Positions 18,901 through 28,331 are shown, numbered from the stretch's first letter. The stretch is 64,000 bases of DNA from Hyphomicrobiaceae bacterium (GCA_028066055.1 JALCBY010000005.1:51554-115553); one strand, 5' to 3'. Notes: generated by a model from the letters alone, not told the origin. Made by a program: numbers and translations.

Positions 18901-19104
18901 TTCAACATCCTCCGCGCTTGCCCCCGACCAGGAGATCGAAACCGTGATCTGGGGAATCTCAAGCGTCGGAAAGAACTGGGTATTGAGCTTGGTGAGTGCG
19001 AAAAGCCCGACGGCGATCATCGCCGCCATCAGGAGATTCGAGGCCGTGGGATGATGCACGAAGAGCCGGATCAGCCCATGCGCCGACGTTCTCTCCGTAA
19101 CCAA
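15973..19104 (-). CDS. RND efflux pump, inner-membrane transporter (HAE1/AcrB-like)
   Basis: A 1043-residue resistance-nodulation-division transporter. TM1 lies near residues 22-40, a large periplasmic loop follows, and MLGIIVDDAIVVGEHT near residue 405 is the TM4 proton-relay motif with paired aspartates. The second half repeats the layout (GLSGILVNDSIILA near residue 930). It would use the proton gradient to export compounds through the adaptor encoded just upstream. The adaptor gene stop at 19109 lies four bases before this start. No outer-membrane channel gene is adjacent. The substrate is unknown. Confidence 0.92.
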   Translation of the reverse strand: MVTERTSAHGLIRLFVHHPTASNLLMAAMIAVGLFALTKLNTQFFPTLEIPQITVSISWSGASAEDVEENILDAVEPELRFLDDIDEVRSVAREGGGVITLEFKAGADMQKAQSDVEQAVDGVTTLPEDSEEPVISRITFFEPVAKISVSGPYSEMELKAFAKQIRDGLLDAGIDKVTLGGARDEEIWVRVRERELRRLGLSLSDIASRIREETQDLPSGILEGEVEMQLRSRADRKTPEAISEIEVRSGATGEKIRLDEIANISTEFERDQSIGQQSDGQAIELNVQRALSADTLKTMNVLTAYMDEVHTRLPKDLKVSVYDVRGRFVQQRLGILLKNGLQGLALVLIILFIFLDARVAFWVAAGIPVALMATLAVMYLSGQTINMVSMFALIMMLGIIVDDAIVVGEHTATRQAKGDSRIEAAERGATRMLLPVVAATLTTQAAFFPIFLIRDQIGDIMSAIPLVVFAVLIASLIECFLILPGHLRYGFGKINREGSRFRKAFDGMLNRFRDGTFQKIVKTSYDWRYTTVAFMVAMLILCIGLIAGGRVKFHFFPSPESENITAAIVFGAGTPRGEQRDALNRIEQALYTAEDKLGGDKEPLVVNAFTTLGVSGRSRGENLAKVEVQLTPSEERSLPTRNVVKAWREYLPKIPGVEKVVITEQRGGPPGRDIDIRLQDAPVADLKVAALELRNALSSFPGVNAVNDDLPYGRQELILEVTPRGSALGFTSESVGVQVRNAFEGAVATRFARGDEEITVRVKRLQEVPGPYALRQLYLRSPDGNRVPLNEIVEMREKSGFSIIQRVDGRRSVAVTGSIDADVTSVPEVLAKLDEAVLPGLADKYKLQYEFKGRAEERTKSFADLRLGAMLSLIIIYIILAWVFGSYGKPFAVMAIIPFGIVGAILGHMVMGYPLTIISMIGLLGLSGILVNDSIILATQVVRRLGDGNTLEEAAVGASQDRLRAVLLTSLTTIGGLTPLLFETSRQAQFLIPMAVTMVFGLAAATILVLILVPSLIGIGGDFSRMIRSVLGWFGFTPARKSA

Positions 19105-19108
19105 GGTC

Positions 19109-20449
19109 TCAGCGCTCCTCGACGCGCAATCCGTCTTTCGCCTCAGATAGACGGGTGATGATCACTTTTTCGCCCTTGCCGAGTTCGCCGCGCACCAGGA
19201 TCTGATCTTCGGCGGCGCCCACCAGTTCGACATCGCGCGCCTTCAAGCGTCCATCCTCAATAACAAAAATGCGCTCGTTGCCGTAAAGCGCGGTAGGCGG
19301 CAGGCGCGACACCTTCTGGTATACGCGGTCCGGAAGATGGATTTCCACGAACGCGCCCGGACGGATGGGTGTGGGTGAGTTCGGATCATCCAGCCGTGCG
19401 TAAATCTCGACACCGCCCTTCTCCGCTGCGATCTCCGCGCCAACGCGTTCGATGCGCGCGGCATATTTGATCGGCTGATCTCCCACGTGCCACAGCACTT
19501 CAACGGGACGGTCGATTAACGTTTTTTCGCTGGAGATAATCCGTCCATACTGCCGATCGGAAAGCGTGAACCGCACATCCATCCAGTTGGTGTCGATAAG
19601 CGTCGCAACCTGGTCGTTCGCGCCGACGATCCGGCCCTTTTCCGCCGTTACATTCGTCACGTAGGCATCGAAGGGTGCTTCGAGTACCGTGTCTTCCAGG
19701 TTGCGTCTTGCCTGCCGGACCTTCCACTCCAGCTGCTTGATCACAGCGCGCTGCTGCGCCGCTTTCGCCTGTTGAATTTCGAGATTGTTCAGTCGCTGCT
19801 CGAGCCCCTGCTCGCGTTCGGAAACGGCCATGCGCCGGTCATCCGCCGTCTTCTGCGAGACGGTACCCCGTTGGGCAAGCGGGACCGCGCGTTCAAGATC
19901 GCGCTGGGCAATCTCGAGTTGGGTCCGCGCATGGTTCAGCGCGTCGCGTTCGTTCTCGATACCGGCATCGATTTCCCGAACCTTGGCTCTCGCTTCCACG
20001 AGCTTCGCCTCGGCCTCGTCGAGCGCGCCCTCATATTCGAACGGGTCGAGCCGCAACAGGACCGCGCCCCGCTTGACGATGGCTCCTTCGCGCATTTCAG
20101 GTCCGGTTTCGATCACTTCGCCGGAAACCAGAGCCCGCAGCTCCACACGGCGGCCGGCCACGGTTCTCCCATAAAGCGTCAGGTGAGGCTGGTAGGTACC
20201 GACATCCGCCGCAATGACTTTCACCGGCCAAACCTTCTCCTGCAATGGCCGCTGCGGAACGCTTGGCTTGGTCGCTTTCAATCCGACGAAGGAAACGATG
20301 CCCAGCGCCAGGATAAGAACCGGCACAAGAACTTTCGCAGACATACCCAAGATCGCGCGCGCGCGGGACCCGGCCGGTTTATCGATCGTCCGTGCATCTG
20401 GTGCGGGCTGACGGCGCACGCGCGGCTTTGGTTTTCGAGCAGGTGCCAT
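19109..20449 (-). CDS. RND efflux periplasmic adaptor (membrane fusion protein)
   Basis: A 446-residue membrane fusion protein. A basic, Pro-rich N-terminus is followed by one membrane anchor (about 37-58), a lipoyl/barrel-sandwich part (VSGEVIETGPEMREGAIVKRG), a long coiled-coil hairpin (about 125-235, rich in Glu, Arg and Ala), then RKNLEDTVLEAPFDAYV-like barrel residues and a C-terminal beta barrel. It bridges the RND pump to an outer-membrane channel. ATG 20449 is preferred to GTG 20467. Confidence 0.9.
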   Translation of the reverse strand: MAPARKPKPRVRRQPAPDARTIDKPAGSRARAILGMSAKVLVPVLILALGIVSFVGLKATKPSVPQRPLQEKVWPVKVIAADVGTYQPHLTLYGRTVAGRRVELRALVSGEVIETGPEMREGAIVKRGAVLLRLDPFEYEGALDEAEAKLVEARAKVREIDAGIENERDALNHARTQLEIAQRDLERAVPLAQRGTVSQKTADDRRMAVSEREQGLEQRLNNLEIQQAKAAQQRAVIKQLEWKVRQARRNLEDTVLEAPFDAYVTNVTAEKGRIVGANDQVATLIDTNWMDVRFTLSDRQYGRIISSEKTLIDRPVEVLWHVGDQPIKYAARIERVGAEIAAEKGGVEIYARLDDPNSPTPIRPGAFVEIHLPDRVYQKVSRLPPTALYGNERIFVIEDGRLKARDVELVGAAEDQILVRGELGKGEKVIITRLSEAKDGLRVEER

Positions 20450-20693
20450 GTTCCTGGGTCTCGCCACGTTGCCAATTCGGGGCCAATTCGGGCATCGGCT
20501 TCCAATTATACGCGATTTTGACCCGGAATCCGGCGCTTGCGCTCAAATATTCGCGCATCCTCGCAAATTGGCCGTTTTTGCCGTAGGGCAGATAAAGAAA
20601 TACGGCCAATCGAGCCATTTGGTTCACCTCTCCCCTTGCGAAAATTCGGCAACCCGGCCATTTTCGGCTCCCAACACGAACCGGAGATTAGTA

Positions 20694-21857
20694 GTGGCCG
20701 CTCAAATCTTGACCGTAACGCAGATGCTCCAGAAGCTCGTCGCATTCGACACGATAAGCGCCAAAACAAATATCCCGCTCATTGAGTTTGTCGAAGGATA
20801 CCTCTCCTCTCACGGCATCGAGTCCCAACGGGTGCCGACAGAAGATGGCAAGAAGTCGAGCCTGCATGCGGTTATCGGTCCAAAAGACGTACCGGGCTTT
20901 GGCCTGTCCGGCCACACAGACGTCGTTCCCGTCGAGGGGCAGGACTGGACATCCGATCCGTTTAAACTGACAAAGCGCGGCAGCCGATTGTTCGGCCGCG
21001 GAACATGCGACATGAAGGGTTTTGTGGCCTGCATTCTCGCCCATGTTCCCGCATTCAAGGCGCGCGAACTCAAGACACCCATTCATCTGCTGCTGTCCTA
21101 CGACGAGGAAATTGGATGCAAGGGCGTTCGCCCGATGATCTCTGAACTGGGAACGCAGCTGCCCGCACCTCGCACCGTCTTCGTTGGCGAACCAACATCC
21201 ATGCGGGTCGTGGATGCGCACAAAAGCGTGAATGCATTCGAAACCGTAGTCACTGGACGTGAGTCCCACTCAAGCAAGCCGCATCTGGGCGCCAACGCGA
21301 TCATGGCCGCTGGCGAACTGATCGCCGAGCTGACGCGTATCGATCTGGAAATGCAAAATCGCGCGGATGGTCCGCGCTTCGATCCTCCATACACCAACAT
21401 CGCGGCGACGGTGATCGAGGGCGGCACCGCGCGAAACATCACTCCACGGGAATGCAAGTTCACCTGGATGTTCAGAACCGTGCCCGCAACCGAACCTGAA
21501 GAAATCATCGATCGGTTCGAGGCATACGCGGAAGAGAAAGTGCTGCCGCTTCTGAAAAAGACTTATGACGGCGCGTCCATCGTGACGACGCGCACCAGCG
21601 ATGTGCCCTCGTTCAATGCGCCGGAAGGCTCCGACGCCGTTTCCCTCGCCCTGAAGCTCGCCGGCCAGAATGAACGCTTTGCGGTTTCCTACGGCACCGA
21701 AGGCGGCTTGTTCGAGCGCGCAGGATTTCCGTCTGTCGTCATCGGCCCTGGCAATATTGAACAGGCCCATGCGGCGGATGAGTTCATTGAAGAAAGTGAG
21801 CTTGAGAAATGCAGCGCATTTCTCAACAAGCTCGCCGATCATGCCGAAACGCAATGA
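20694..21857 (+). CDS. argE: Acetylornithine deacetylase (ArgE/M20 family)
   Basis: A 387-residue M20 metallopeptidase-family enzyme. Zinc ligands and catalytic residues are visible in LSGHTDVVP (His, Asp), [10 protein letters not shown] (bridging Asp) and [10 protein letters not shown] (catalytic Glu pair). The Arg/His region [14 protein letters not shown] lies in the lid domain. It would release acetate from N-acetylornithine in arginine synthesis. The GTG start follows GGAG at seven bases. argD and argF lie 4 kb away on the other strand. Confidence 0.85.
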   Translation: MAAQILTVTQMLQKLVAFDTISAKTNIPLIEFVEGYLSSHGIESQRVPTEDGKKSSLHAVIGPKDVPGFGLSGHTDVVPVEGQDWTSDPFKLTKRGSRLFGRGTCDMKGFVACILAHVPAFKARELKTPIHLLLSYDEEIGCKGVRPMISELGTQLPAPRTVFVGEPTSMRVVDAHKSVNAFETVVTGRESHSSKPHLGANAIMAAGELIAELTRIDLEMQNRADGPRFDPPYTNIAATVIEGGTARNITPRECKFTWMFRTVPATEPEEIIDRFEAYAEEKVLPLLKKTYDGASIVTTRTSDVPSFNAPEGSDAVSLALKLAGQNERFAVSYGTEGGLFERAGFPSVVIGPGNIEQAHAADEFIEESELEKCSAFLNKLADHAETQ

Positions 21858-21864
21858 GGCACCT

Positions 21865-22839
21865 GTGAAAATTACCATTCTTGACGATTACTTCGATACC
21901 ATCCGCAATCTGCCCTGTTTCGAGAAATTGAACGGCCACGACGTCACGGTCTGGAACGATCACACCCAGGATGACGACGTCCTGGCGGAACGGCTCGCGG
22001 AAACAGAAGCGCTTGTGCTGATCCGCGAGCGGACGAAAATTCTGGCACCTTTGATCGAGCGCCTGCCTAATTTGAAACTGATCAGCCAACGCAGCGTCTA
22101 CCCTCATATTGACGTGGATGCCTGTACGCGCCACGACGTGATCCTGTCATCAAGTCTGCATGCCGGATCGCCGTCTTATGCAACTGCTGAACTGACATGG
22201 GCACTGATCCTCGCAGCGATGCGCCAGATCCCGCAGCAAATGGCATCCCTGAAGGCGGGCGACTGGCAGATGGGCGTGGGCCGGACGCTGCGCGGGCGAA
22301 CGCTGGGTATTTTCGGTTATGGCCGTATCGGACGCGCTGTCGCCGAAACGGGCAAGGCCCTGGGCATGAATGTGGTGTTCTGGGCAAGCGAGGCGTCGCG
22401 CGAGCGTGCCCGAGAGGACGGCGAGGTCGTTGCGGAAAGCAAGCAGGCGTTCTTCGCTGAATGTGATGTGGTCTCACTGCATCTGCGCCTTTACGACAGC
22501 ACCCGCGGGATCGTGACCGCGGCGGACCTCGCAAAAATGCGCCCCGATGCACTGCTGGTGAATACCAGCCGGGCGCCACTGATCGAAGAAGGAGCACTCG
22601 TTGAGGCGTTGCGTGCGGGCCGTCCAGGGATGGCGGCAGTAGACGTCTATGAGCAGGAGCCGGTGCGCAACACGGATCACCCGCTCTTCGCCTTCCCGAA
22701 CGTGATCTGCACACCGCATATCGGCTACGTCACCGAAGATGAATGGGAAATCCAGTTCAGCGAGATATTCGATCAGATCCTCGCCTACGCGGACGGCAAG
22801 CCCATCAACGTCATCAACGACGAACTCTTGAAGAAATAG
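21865..22839 (+). CDS. D-isomer specific 2-hydroxyacid dehydrogenase
   Basis: A 324-residue NAD-dependent dehydrogenase. [13 protein letters not shown] near residue 148 is the GxGxxG nucleotide motif; the catalytic Arg (LVNTSRAP), Glu (VDVYEQEP) and His (CTPHIGY) are all present. The substrate may be a phosphoglycerate- or hydroxypyruvate-like acid, but it cannot be fixed. GTG 21865 follows GAGG and lies seven bases after the argE stop, so the genes form an operon; ATG 21841 is an alternative start inside argE. Confidence 0.85.
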   Translation: MKITILDDYFDTIRNLPCFEKLNGHDVTVWNDHTQDDDVLAERLAETEALVLIRERTKILAPLIERLPNLKLISQRSVYPHIDVDACTRHDVILSSSLHAGSPSYATAELTWALILAAMRQIPQQMASLKAGDWQMGVGRTLRGRTLGIFGYGRIGRAVAETGKALGMNVVFWASEASRERAREDGEVVAESKQAFFAECDVVSLHLRLYDSTRGIVTAADLAKMRPDALLVNTSRAPLIEEGALVEALRAGRPGMAAVDVYEQEPVRNTDHPLFAFPNVICTPHIGYVTEDEWEIQFSEIFDQILAYADGKPINVINDELLKK

Positions 22840-22845
22840 ATCGGA

Positions 22846-24132
22846 TCAGCCACGGCGCGCGGTCCTTTTTCTTTCTTCACGCGAATCTGCGGACTTCCTT
22901 TTCCGCCCGAACCGTTCGCACTGGGCGAGCCGCGCTTCCTCTTCTCCGATATAGTCCCGGGTCAGCGGGACGGCCGTCTGGCTGTGTGCAAGCTGAATCT
23001 GAAAAACCACTAATCCCTGATATCGGAACGACGCCTCCGAACCGGCCAGATAGAACTCCCACATACGGCAGAACTTCTCGCCCTTGAGACGGACTGCTTC
23101 ATCCCACCGGTCGCAAAACCGTGCACGCCAGCGTCGCAGCGTTTCGGCATAGTGCAGCCGGAGAATCTCGATATCGCAGACCACAAGGCCGGATGCCTCG
23201 ATTTGCGGCAGGACCTCGCTCAGCGCCGGCAGGGATCCGCCGGGAAAGATGTAGCGCTTGATGAACGGATTTGTCGGCGCCGGACCGGGCGCCCGACCGA
23301 TGGTGTGCAGGAGCGCAACCCCGTCCCTTTTCAGAAGACCGCTCAGCCGGCGAAAGAATGTGCGGTAGTGATGGACGCCCACATGTTCGAACATCCCGAC
23401 GGAGACGATTTTGTCGAACTGCCCCTTGGTCTCGCGGTAATCCTCAAGCCGGAAGGTAACGCGGTCGGGCTGGGGGACCTCTTGCGCGCCGTTGCGCGCG
23501 ATTTTGAGCTGCTCGCGGCTCAGTGTGATGCCCGTAACGTCTGCGCCGGACATGCGCGCGAGATAGATACATAAGCCACCCCAGCCACAACCGATGTCGA
23601 GAACCCTGTCGCGGGCACTGATCAGAAGTTTGGCAGCGAGATGGCGCTTCTTCTCAAGCTGCGCGGTATCGAGATCTACGTTCGGCGCAGAGAAATAGGC
23701 GCAGGAGTATTGTTGGTCGCTGTCGAGGAAGAGCCGGTAAATTTCCGGCTGGATGTCATAGTGTGCGGAAGCGTTGCGCCGGGCGCGGGCAATCGGATTG
23801 AACTGATCCACACGGCGTATCAGCCAACGGAGAATATCCAGTAGCCAGGTCCAGCGCGGAAGCGGCACCTCCTCCGCGTTTCTGAGCAGGATATCGATAA
23901 ACCTGTAGAGATCACCTTCCTCAACGACAAGCCGCCCGTCCATATAGGCTTCGCCGATGGCGAGCCAGGGATCGATGGCGATCTTGAGTTCTGTCCAGCG
24001 ATCGGTCACACGGACCGCACACGCCTCTCCGGTCCCGTCGCCGAACTGGCGCGTCTCTCCGCGTGCATCGGTGATCCTCAGATCACCCTTTCTTACCACA
24101 ACCTCGAACGCGTATCTGAATGGACCAAACAT
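22846..24132 (-). CDS. cfa: Cyclopropane-fatty-acyl-phospholipid synthase family methyltransferase
   Basis: A 428-residue CFA synthase-type enzyme, which adds a methylene from S-adenosylmethionine across a double bond of phospholipid acyl chains. An N-terminal lipid-binding domain (1-120) precedes the methyltransferase domain with VLDIGCGWGGL (motif I), VTGITLSREQ and FDKIVSVGMFEHVG. Basic residues are abundant at the extreme C-terminus. The upstream region has an FNR-like site and a -10 element, suggesting oxygen- or redox-dependent expression. Confidence 0.9.
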   Translation of the reverse strand: MFGPFRYAFEVVVRKGDLRITDARGETRQFGDGTGEACAVRVTDRWTELKIAIDPWLAIGEAYMDGRLVVEEGDLYRFIDILLRNAEEVPLPRWTWLLDILRWLIRRVDQFNPIARARRNASAHYDIQPEIYRLFLDSDQQYSCAYFSAPNVDLDTAQLEKKRHLAAKLLISARDRVLDIGCGWGGLCIYLARMSGADVTGITLSREQLKIARNGAQEVPQPDRVTFRLEDYRETKGQFDKIVSVGMFEHVGVHHYRTFFRRLSGLLKRDGVALLHTIGRAPGPAPTNPFIKRYIFPGGSLPALSEVLPQIEASGLVVCDIEILRLHYAETLRRWRARFCDRWDEAVRLKGEKFCRMWEFYLAGSEASFRYQGLVVFQIQLAHSQTAVPLTRDYIGEEEARLAQCERFGRKRKSADSREERKRTARRG

Positions 24133-24176
24133 CGTTCTGCACCGAGCAGAAGCTGCAAGTTACCCAGCCGTCCACG

Positions 24177-24182
24177 GTTATA
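24177..24182 (-). promoter_or_regulatory. Candidate -10 element of cfa
   Basis: TATAAC on the minus strand, matching TATAAT at five of six positions. It predicts a transcript start near 24170, which leaves a leader of about 38 bases before the cfa ATG and places the FNR-like site centre at -41.5. Confidence 0.5.
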
Positions 24183-24204
24183 GTCTAGCACCAAAATATG
24201 GCAT

Positions 24205-24218
24205 TTGGTCCAGATCAA
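24205..24218. promoter_or_regulatory. FNR/FixK-like site upstream of cfa
   Basis: Read on the minus strand this is TTGATCTGGACCAA, one mismatch from TTGAT-N4-ATCAA and 13 of 14 bases identical to the perfect site at 9040-9053. It lies about 41.5 bases before the start predicted from the TATAAC element. Confidence 0.55.
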
Positions 24219-24323
24219 AGGAAAATGGAATGACTGCGCGGACTTGCCAATATTGACAGTCGTAGATGCAATTGCAGATCCAGATGGGCCGAGGTGGTGT
24301 GTTTGTTCCGGAAAGCTGCCGGT

Positions 24324-25304
24324 CTATTTCGACTCACCGGACATCTGCGCAAAATCCGCCGGATTGAAATCATATTGAGCATTGCAAAACTGGCAGGTGA
24401 CACGAATCCGCCCCTCTTCCGCCATGTCCGCAAGTTCAGCGGCACTGAAACTGTTCAGCATGGATTTCACGCGGTCAGGTGAGCAACCACACTCAAACGC
24501 AAGCCGACGCGTCTCGAAAGCGCGGACATGCTCTTCATGGAACAATCTGTAAATCAGCCGTTCGGGAGCAAGGAGCGGATCGACCAGTTCCTGATCCTGT
24601 ACGGTTTGGGCGAGGATCAACGCCCTGTTCCAACCGTCCTCGTCCGGGACCTTTTCCGGTACGCCATGCCCGCCCTCGCGGGTGAGGTGCTGGACCATGA
24701 GACCGCCGGCGCGCCAACTCCAATGGTCCTGATCCTCACCGCCTGCGGACGCATCGGCGCTGTAAAGACGCGCAACCGCGACGCGGATGAATGTGGGGAG
24801 CTGTTCGGATTGGCGGAAATAGGCGTCCGCCGCCTCGTTCAGGTTGCTTCCTTCCAGCGAGACAACGCCCTGGTAGTTGTCCATGTCCGGTCCGCGATCG
24901 ATGGTCATGGCCAAATGTCCCTGCCCGAGAAGGTCGCCGGGCGCAATGTCACCCTCTGCCTCAAGCGCGGCGACGGCTTGGGCATCAAATCCCGCGTAAC
25001 CGCGCAGGGTTCCCGAGGACCTGTAGTCTACGACCAGCATGTTTACCGGGCCGTCCGTCTTGGTTTGGAAGGTGAACTTGCCGTCGAATTTCAGCGATGC
25101 GCCGAGCATGGCGGTCAACGCCACTGCCTCGCCAAGCAGCGTGCAAACAGAGTCCGGGTAGTCGTGGCCACGCAGAATCCGATCAACCGCCGGCCCGAGG
25201 CGCACCAGCCGGCCGCTCACCCCGGCCCTGTCCGCCTGAAACGGCAGGACCAGATCATCCGCCAAGGACGCGTCGGCCGGCGGGCGTGATTGCGCTGCTT
25301 CCAT
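24324..25304 (-). CDS. hslO: Redox-regulated chaperone Hsp33
   Basis: A 326-residue Hsp33 family protein that holds unfolding proteins during oxidative stress. The zinc-binding cysteines are ECGC near residue 270 and CQFC near residue 305, the C-x-C and C-x-x-C pair that acts as the redox switch. The N-terminal domain has typical LLGEAVALTAMLGASLKFDG. It starts six bases after the argF stop, so it is the last gene of argD-argF-hslO, an arrangement familiar in Rhizobiales. Confidence 0.92.
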   Translation of the reverse strand: MEAAQSRPPADASLADDLVLPFQADRAGVSGRLVRLGPAVDRILRGHDYPDSVCTLLGEAVALTAMLGASLKFDGKFTFQTKTDGPVNMLVVDYRSSGTLRGYAGFDAQAVAALEAEGDIAPGDLLGQGHLAMTIDRGPDMDNYQGVVSLEGSNLNEAADAYFRQSEQLPTFIRVAVARLYSADASAGGEDQDHWSWRAGGLMVQHLTREGGHGVPEKVPDEDGWNRALILAQTVQDQELVDPLLAPERLIYRLFHEEHVRAFETRRLAFECGCSPDRVKSMLNSFSAAELADMAEEGRIRVTCQFCNAQYDFNPADFAQMSGESK

Positions 25305-25310
25305 TTTTTG

Positions 25311-26225
25311 TCACATCAGGTTGAAACACCAGGCGAGAATGGCCTTCTGCGCGTGGAGCCTGTTTTCCGCCTCGTCGAACACGACCGACTGCGGGCCGTC
25401 GATGACATCTGCCGTGACCTCATCTCCGCGATGCGCCGGCAGGCAATGCATAAAGATAGCGTCCTTGTCCGCCAGCGACATAAGCCGCTGGTCGACCTGG
25501 AACGGTCTCAGCAGTTCCTTGCGCTTTACCTCATCCGTGTCACCCATGGAAACCCACACATCGGTCACGACGGCGTCTGCATCTTGCGTTGCCTCGTCGG
25601 GCGATTGCGTGACATCAATCCTGCCACCCTCTTTCAGTGCCCAGTCGAGAAGGACGGGATCCGGTGAAAGATCGTCGGGGCAGGCGATGCGCAAACTGAA
25701 ACCGAACCGGACCGCCGCCTGCATCCACGAATTGGCAACATTGTTTGCATCGCCGATCCACGCCACCCTGCTTCCGGCAATGGAACCACGCGCTTCCTCG
25801 AAGGTCATGATGTCCGCCATGATCTGACAGGGATGGGACCGGTCGGTTAATCCGTTGATGACGGGCACGCTTGCAAACTCGGCCAGCTCCGTCACTTTCG
25901 AATGCGCGTCGGTCCGCACCATGATCCCGTCGACATAGCGCGACAGGACCCGTGCCGTATCGGCGACGGTTTCACCACGTCCGAGTTGCGTCTCACCGCT
26001 GTTCATCACGATTGTCTGGCCACCCAGCTGGCGCATGGCGACATCGAACGAAACGCGCGTGCGCGTCGAAGGCTTGTCGAACATCAATACCAGAACCGAA
26101 GCCGGTGGCAGGTCGGCCAGGCCGGTTTCGCCCGGCCGGTCCTTGAGCGCGCGCGCGTTGGCGATGAGCTCCTGCAGCGTCCCGGTGTCAAGCGCATCGA
26201 TATCCAGGAAATGCCGCACAGTCAT
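25311..26225 (-). CDS. argF: Ornithine carbamoyltransferase
   Basis: A 304-residue enzyme that makes citrulline from ornithine and carbamoyl phosphate. [12 protein letters not shown] is the carbamoyl phosphate-binding STRTR motif, LTDRSHPCQ is the HPCQ motif, and [11 protein letters not shown] is the ornithine-binding HCLP motif. The length is typical. ATG 26225 lies four bases after the argD stop; an earlier in-frame start at 26285 would overlap argD and is not needed. Confidence 0.95.
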   Translation of the reverse strand: MTVRHFLDIDALDTGTLQELIANARALKDRPGETGLADLPPASVLVLMFDKPSTRTRVSFDVAMRQLGGQTIVMNSGETQLGRGETVADTARVLSRYVDGIMVRTDAHSKVTELAEFASVPVINGLTDRSHPCQIMADIMTFEEARGSIAGSRVAWIGDANNVANSWMQAAVRFGFSLRIACPDDLSPDPVLLDWALKEGGRIDVTQSPDEATQDADAVVTDVWVSMGDTDEVKRKELLRPFQVDQRLMSLADKDAIFMHCLPAHRGDEVTADVIDGPQSVVFDEAENRLHAQKAILAWCFNLM

Positions 26226-26229
26226 TGCA

Positions 26230-27423
26230 TCAGGCTCCGGCCTGTTCTTTCGCTGCTTCGCAGACCCTGCCGCATGCCGCCTCAAGCCGTTCGCAGGCCA
26301 TATCGATATGTTCCGGCCCGACTGTCAGCGGCGGCAACATCCGCACGACATTGTCACCGGCAGGGACGGTCAGCAGCTGCTCGTCAAAAAGAGCATCTAT
26401 GAGTTCCTGGCTGGGGACCTTGCATTTGAGACCCAACATCAGACCTTCGCCGCGAATGGTTTCAAAGAGATCGGGGTGAGTGTCACAGATCGACGCGAGC
26501 TTCTGCTTGAACCGCGTACCCATCTCTAGGACATGGTCGAGGAAACCCGGTTCAAGCACGACGTCGAGCACCGCGTTGCCGACGGCCATCGCGAGCGGAT
26601 TGCCTCCGAAGGTAGAACCATGCGTTCCGGCCGTCATGCCAACGGCGGCCTCTTTCGTTGCGAGACAGGCCCCGACGGGAAACCCGCCGCCGATCCCCTT
26701 GGCAATGGCCATAATATCAGGTGTTACGCCCGACCATTCATGTGCGAACAGCTTTCCGGTGCGTCCGATGCCCGTCTGAACCTCATCGAGTATCAGCAAC
26801 AATCCATGTTCATCGGCGAGGGCGCGCAAATCGCGGAAGAATTTCCACGGCACGGTCAGGATGCCACCCTCCCCGAGCAATGGTTCAATGGCGATTGCGG
26901 CGGTTTCGTCGGTGATGGCGGCCCGCACGGCATCAAGATCGTTAAGCGGAACCTGATCGAACCCGTCTACCCGCGGCCCGAAACCGTCCAGATGCTTGGT
27001 CTGTCCGCCTGCGGCAATGGTGGCCAGTGTGCGTCCGTGGAAGGCGCCCTCGAATGTGATAACCCGGTAGCGTCCATCGTTGCCCTGAGCGGAGTGATAC
27101 TTCCGGGCCATCTTGATGGCGCATTCCATCGCCTCCGCGCCGGAGTTGGCAAAAAACGCCTGATCCGCGAAGGTCGCGGCTGCGAGACGGTCCGCAAGCC
27201 GCTCCTGTCCCGGAATATGATAGAGATTTGACGTATGCCAGAGCTTGTGCGCCTGCTCCGTCAGTGCCTCGACAAGTGCGGGGTGGCAATGCCCGAGGGA
27301 TACGACCGCCACGCCAGCGCCAAAATCCAGAAATTTTTCACCCTCGGCGGTTTCAAGAAACACGCCTTCGCCCTTTACAAAGGCCAAATCAGCGCGCGCG
27401 TAGGTGGGAATAACAGCGCTCAT
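26230..27423 (-). CDS. argD: Acetylornithine aminotransferase
   Basis: A 397-residue class III PLP aminotransferase. [19 protein letters not shown] and the PLP lysine in [12 protein letters not shown] are visible, and the argF neighbour points to N-acetylornithine as substrate. It is the first gene of the argD-argF-hslO operon. A near-consensus promoter and a stem-loop lie just upstream. Confidence 0.93.
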   Translation of the reverse strand: MSAVIPTYARADLAFVKGEGVFLETAEGEKFLDFGAGVAVVSLGHCHPALVEALTEQAHKLWHTSNLYHIPGQERLADRLAAATFADQAFFANSGAEAMECAIKMARKYHSAQGNDGRYRVITFEGAFHGRTLATIAAGGQTKHLDGFGPRVDGFDQVPLNDLDAVRAAITDETAAIAIEPLLGEGGILTVPWKFFRDLRALADEHGLLLILDEVQTGIGRTGKLFAHEWSGVTPDIMAIAKGIGGGFPVGACLATKEAAVGMTAGTHGSTFGGNPLAMAVGNAVLDVVLEPGFLDHVLEMGTRFKQKLASICDTHPDLFETIRGEGLMLGLKCKVPSQELIDALFDEQLLTVPAGDNVVRMLPPLTVGPEHIDMACERLEAACGRVCEAAKEQAGA

Positions 27424-27454
27424 GACATTTCACTTTGTGTTTACGGAACCAAAA

Positions 27455-27478
27455 ATGCCGCCAGAGCGGTGGCGGCAT
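27455..27478 (-). promoter_or_regulatory. Leader stem-loop of argD with U-run (attenuator-like)
   Basis: ATGCCGCCA and TGGCGGCAT form a perfect nine-base stem around a six-base loop, and on the minus strand the stem is followed by a short T-run (27451-27454). It lies 31 bases before the argD start and a few bases after the predicted transcript start. It looks like an intrinsic terminator but has too little leader for a coding attenuator. Confidence 0.5.
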
Positions 27479-27491
27479 CGCTACACGGGCG

Positions 27492-27519
27492 ATACTAAGC
27501 GAACGCCGCGCGCTGTCAA
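27492..27519 (-). promoter_or_regulatory. Sigma-70 type promoter of argD-argF-hslO
   Basis: On the minus strand TTGACA (27514-27519) and TAGTAT (27492-27497) are separated by 16 bases. The -35 is perfect and the -10 close to consensus. The predicted start is near 27485. Confidence 0.65.
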
Positions 27520-27821
27520 TTCGGCCACACCAGCCGGACTTTATGCAGAATTCGTCCACGAGCCCCTTCTTTTCTGGGGAAAGTCGTGGCAGAATCCAAC
27601 TAATCGGTGGAAAAACCGGGCCCAGAACGGGCGGGCGCTTGCCGGACTTTTTCCCGATGTGTACCTTTACGTTTCGTCGGCCACGCGATCCCTTGAGATT
27701 GCTCACCGGTCGGCGGTGACCTCACGTAAGAGTTGGCGTTGAAGCCGTGCCGCATTTTTTGCGGCAACGGAAGGACTGCGAGTCCGAGAACAACAAATTA
27801 TTAAGAAGGAGGCATGGCCCC
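27520..27821. other. Intergenic region upstream of argD and gcrA
   Basis: This 302-base stretch lies between the argD promoter and gcrA. A small hairpin (27749-27754 with 27760-27765, GCCGCA/TGCGGC) and a GANTC site (27780-27784, GAGTC) lie in the gcrA leader. Short open frames here lack ribosome sites and family similarity. I see no gene. Confidence 0.45.
27780..27784. promoter_or_regulatory. GANTC (CcrM-type methylation) site in the gcrA leader
   Basis: GAGTC lies 38 bases before the gcrA ATG. In alphaproteobacteria GANTC sites are methylated by CcrM, and GcrA recognises methylated promoters, so it might be autoregulatory. A five-base site occurs often by chance. Confidence 0.3.
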
Positions 27822-28331
27822 ATGGCGTGGACCGACGATCGCGTCGAACTACTAAAAAAACTTTGGGCAGAAGGACTTAGCGCCAGCCAGATCGCCAACC
27901 GGCTTGGTGGAGTCACGCGCAATGCAGTTATCGGCAAAGTCCATCGCCTTGGTCTTTCGGGCCGCACGACAACATCGCGGGCAAAAGCGCCCCGGACGCG
28001 GCGCAGACCAGCCCACGCGCAGAACAGAACGGCCAGACCGCAACTGCGCAGTCACGGCAATCTGGCATTGAAACCGGCCTATGACCCTGATGTAGAAGAA
28101 GAGGTCGAGCTTGTTCCGGCACCAATCCAGGAGCTTGTGATCCCCGTCGAAGAGCGTGCGAGCATTCTGACACTCGATGAGACGAAGTGTCGGTGGCCGA
28201 TTGGCGACCCGGGCGATGAGGACTTTCATTTTTGCGGGCGCCGTTGCGATGTCGGCGTCCCCTATTGCGAATTTCACTGCGGCATCGCCTACCAGCCCGC
28301 GCAATCGCGCCGCAAGACAACGCGCGCCTGA
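27822..28331 (+). CDS. gcrA: GcrA cell cycle regulator
   Basis: A 169-residue GcrA protein, an alphaproteobacterial transcription factor that works with sigma-70 at CcrM-methylated promoters. The N-terminal DNA-binding part begins MAWTDDRVELLKKLW and continues with the helix-turn-helix (ASQIANRLG, NAVIGKVHRLGLSG). A basic linker follows, and the C-terminal part has the conserved CRWPIGDPGDEDFHFCG and PYCEFHC segments. AAGGAGG (27806-27812) lies nine bases before the ATG. Confidence 0.95.
   Translation: MAWTDDRVELLKKLWAEGLSASQIANRLGGVTRNAVIGKVHRLGLSGRTTTSRAKAPRTRRRPAHAQNRTARPQLRSHGNLALKPAYDPDVEEEVELVPAPIQELVIPVEERASILTLDETKCRWPIGDPGDEDFHFCGRRCDVGVPYCEFHCGIAYQPAQSRRKTTRA

Noticed and set aside
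27404-27742. Open frames between argD and gcrA
   Set aside because: They run through the argD promoter and hairpin; no ribosome site or family similarity.
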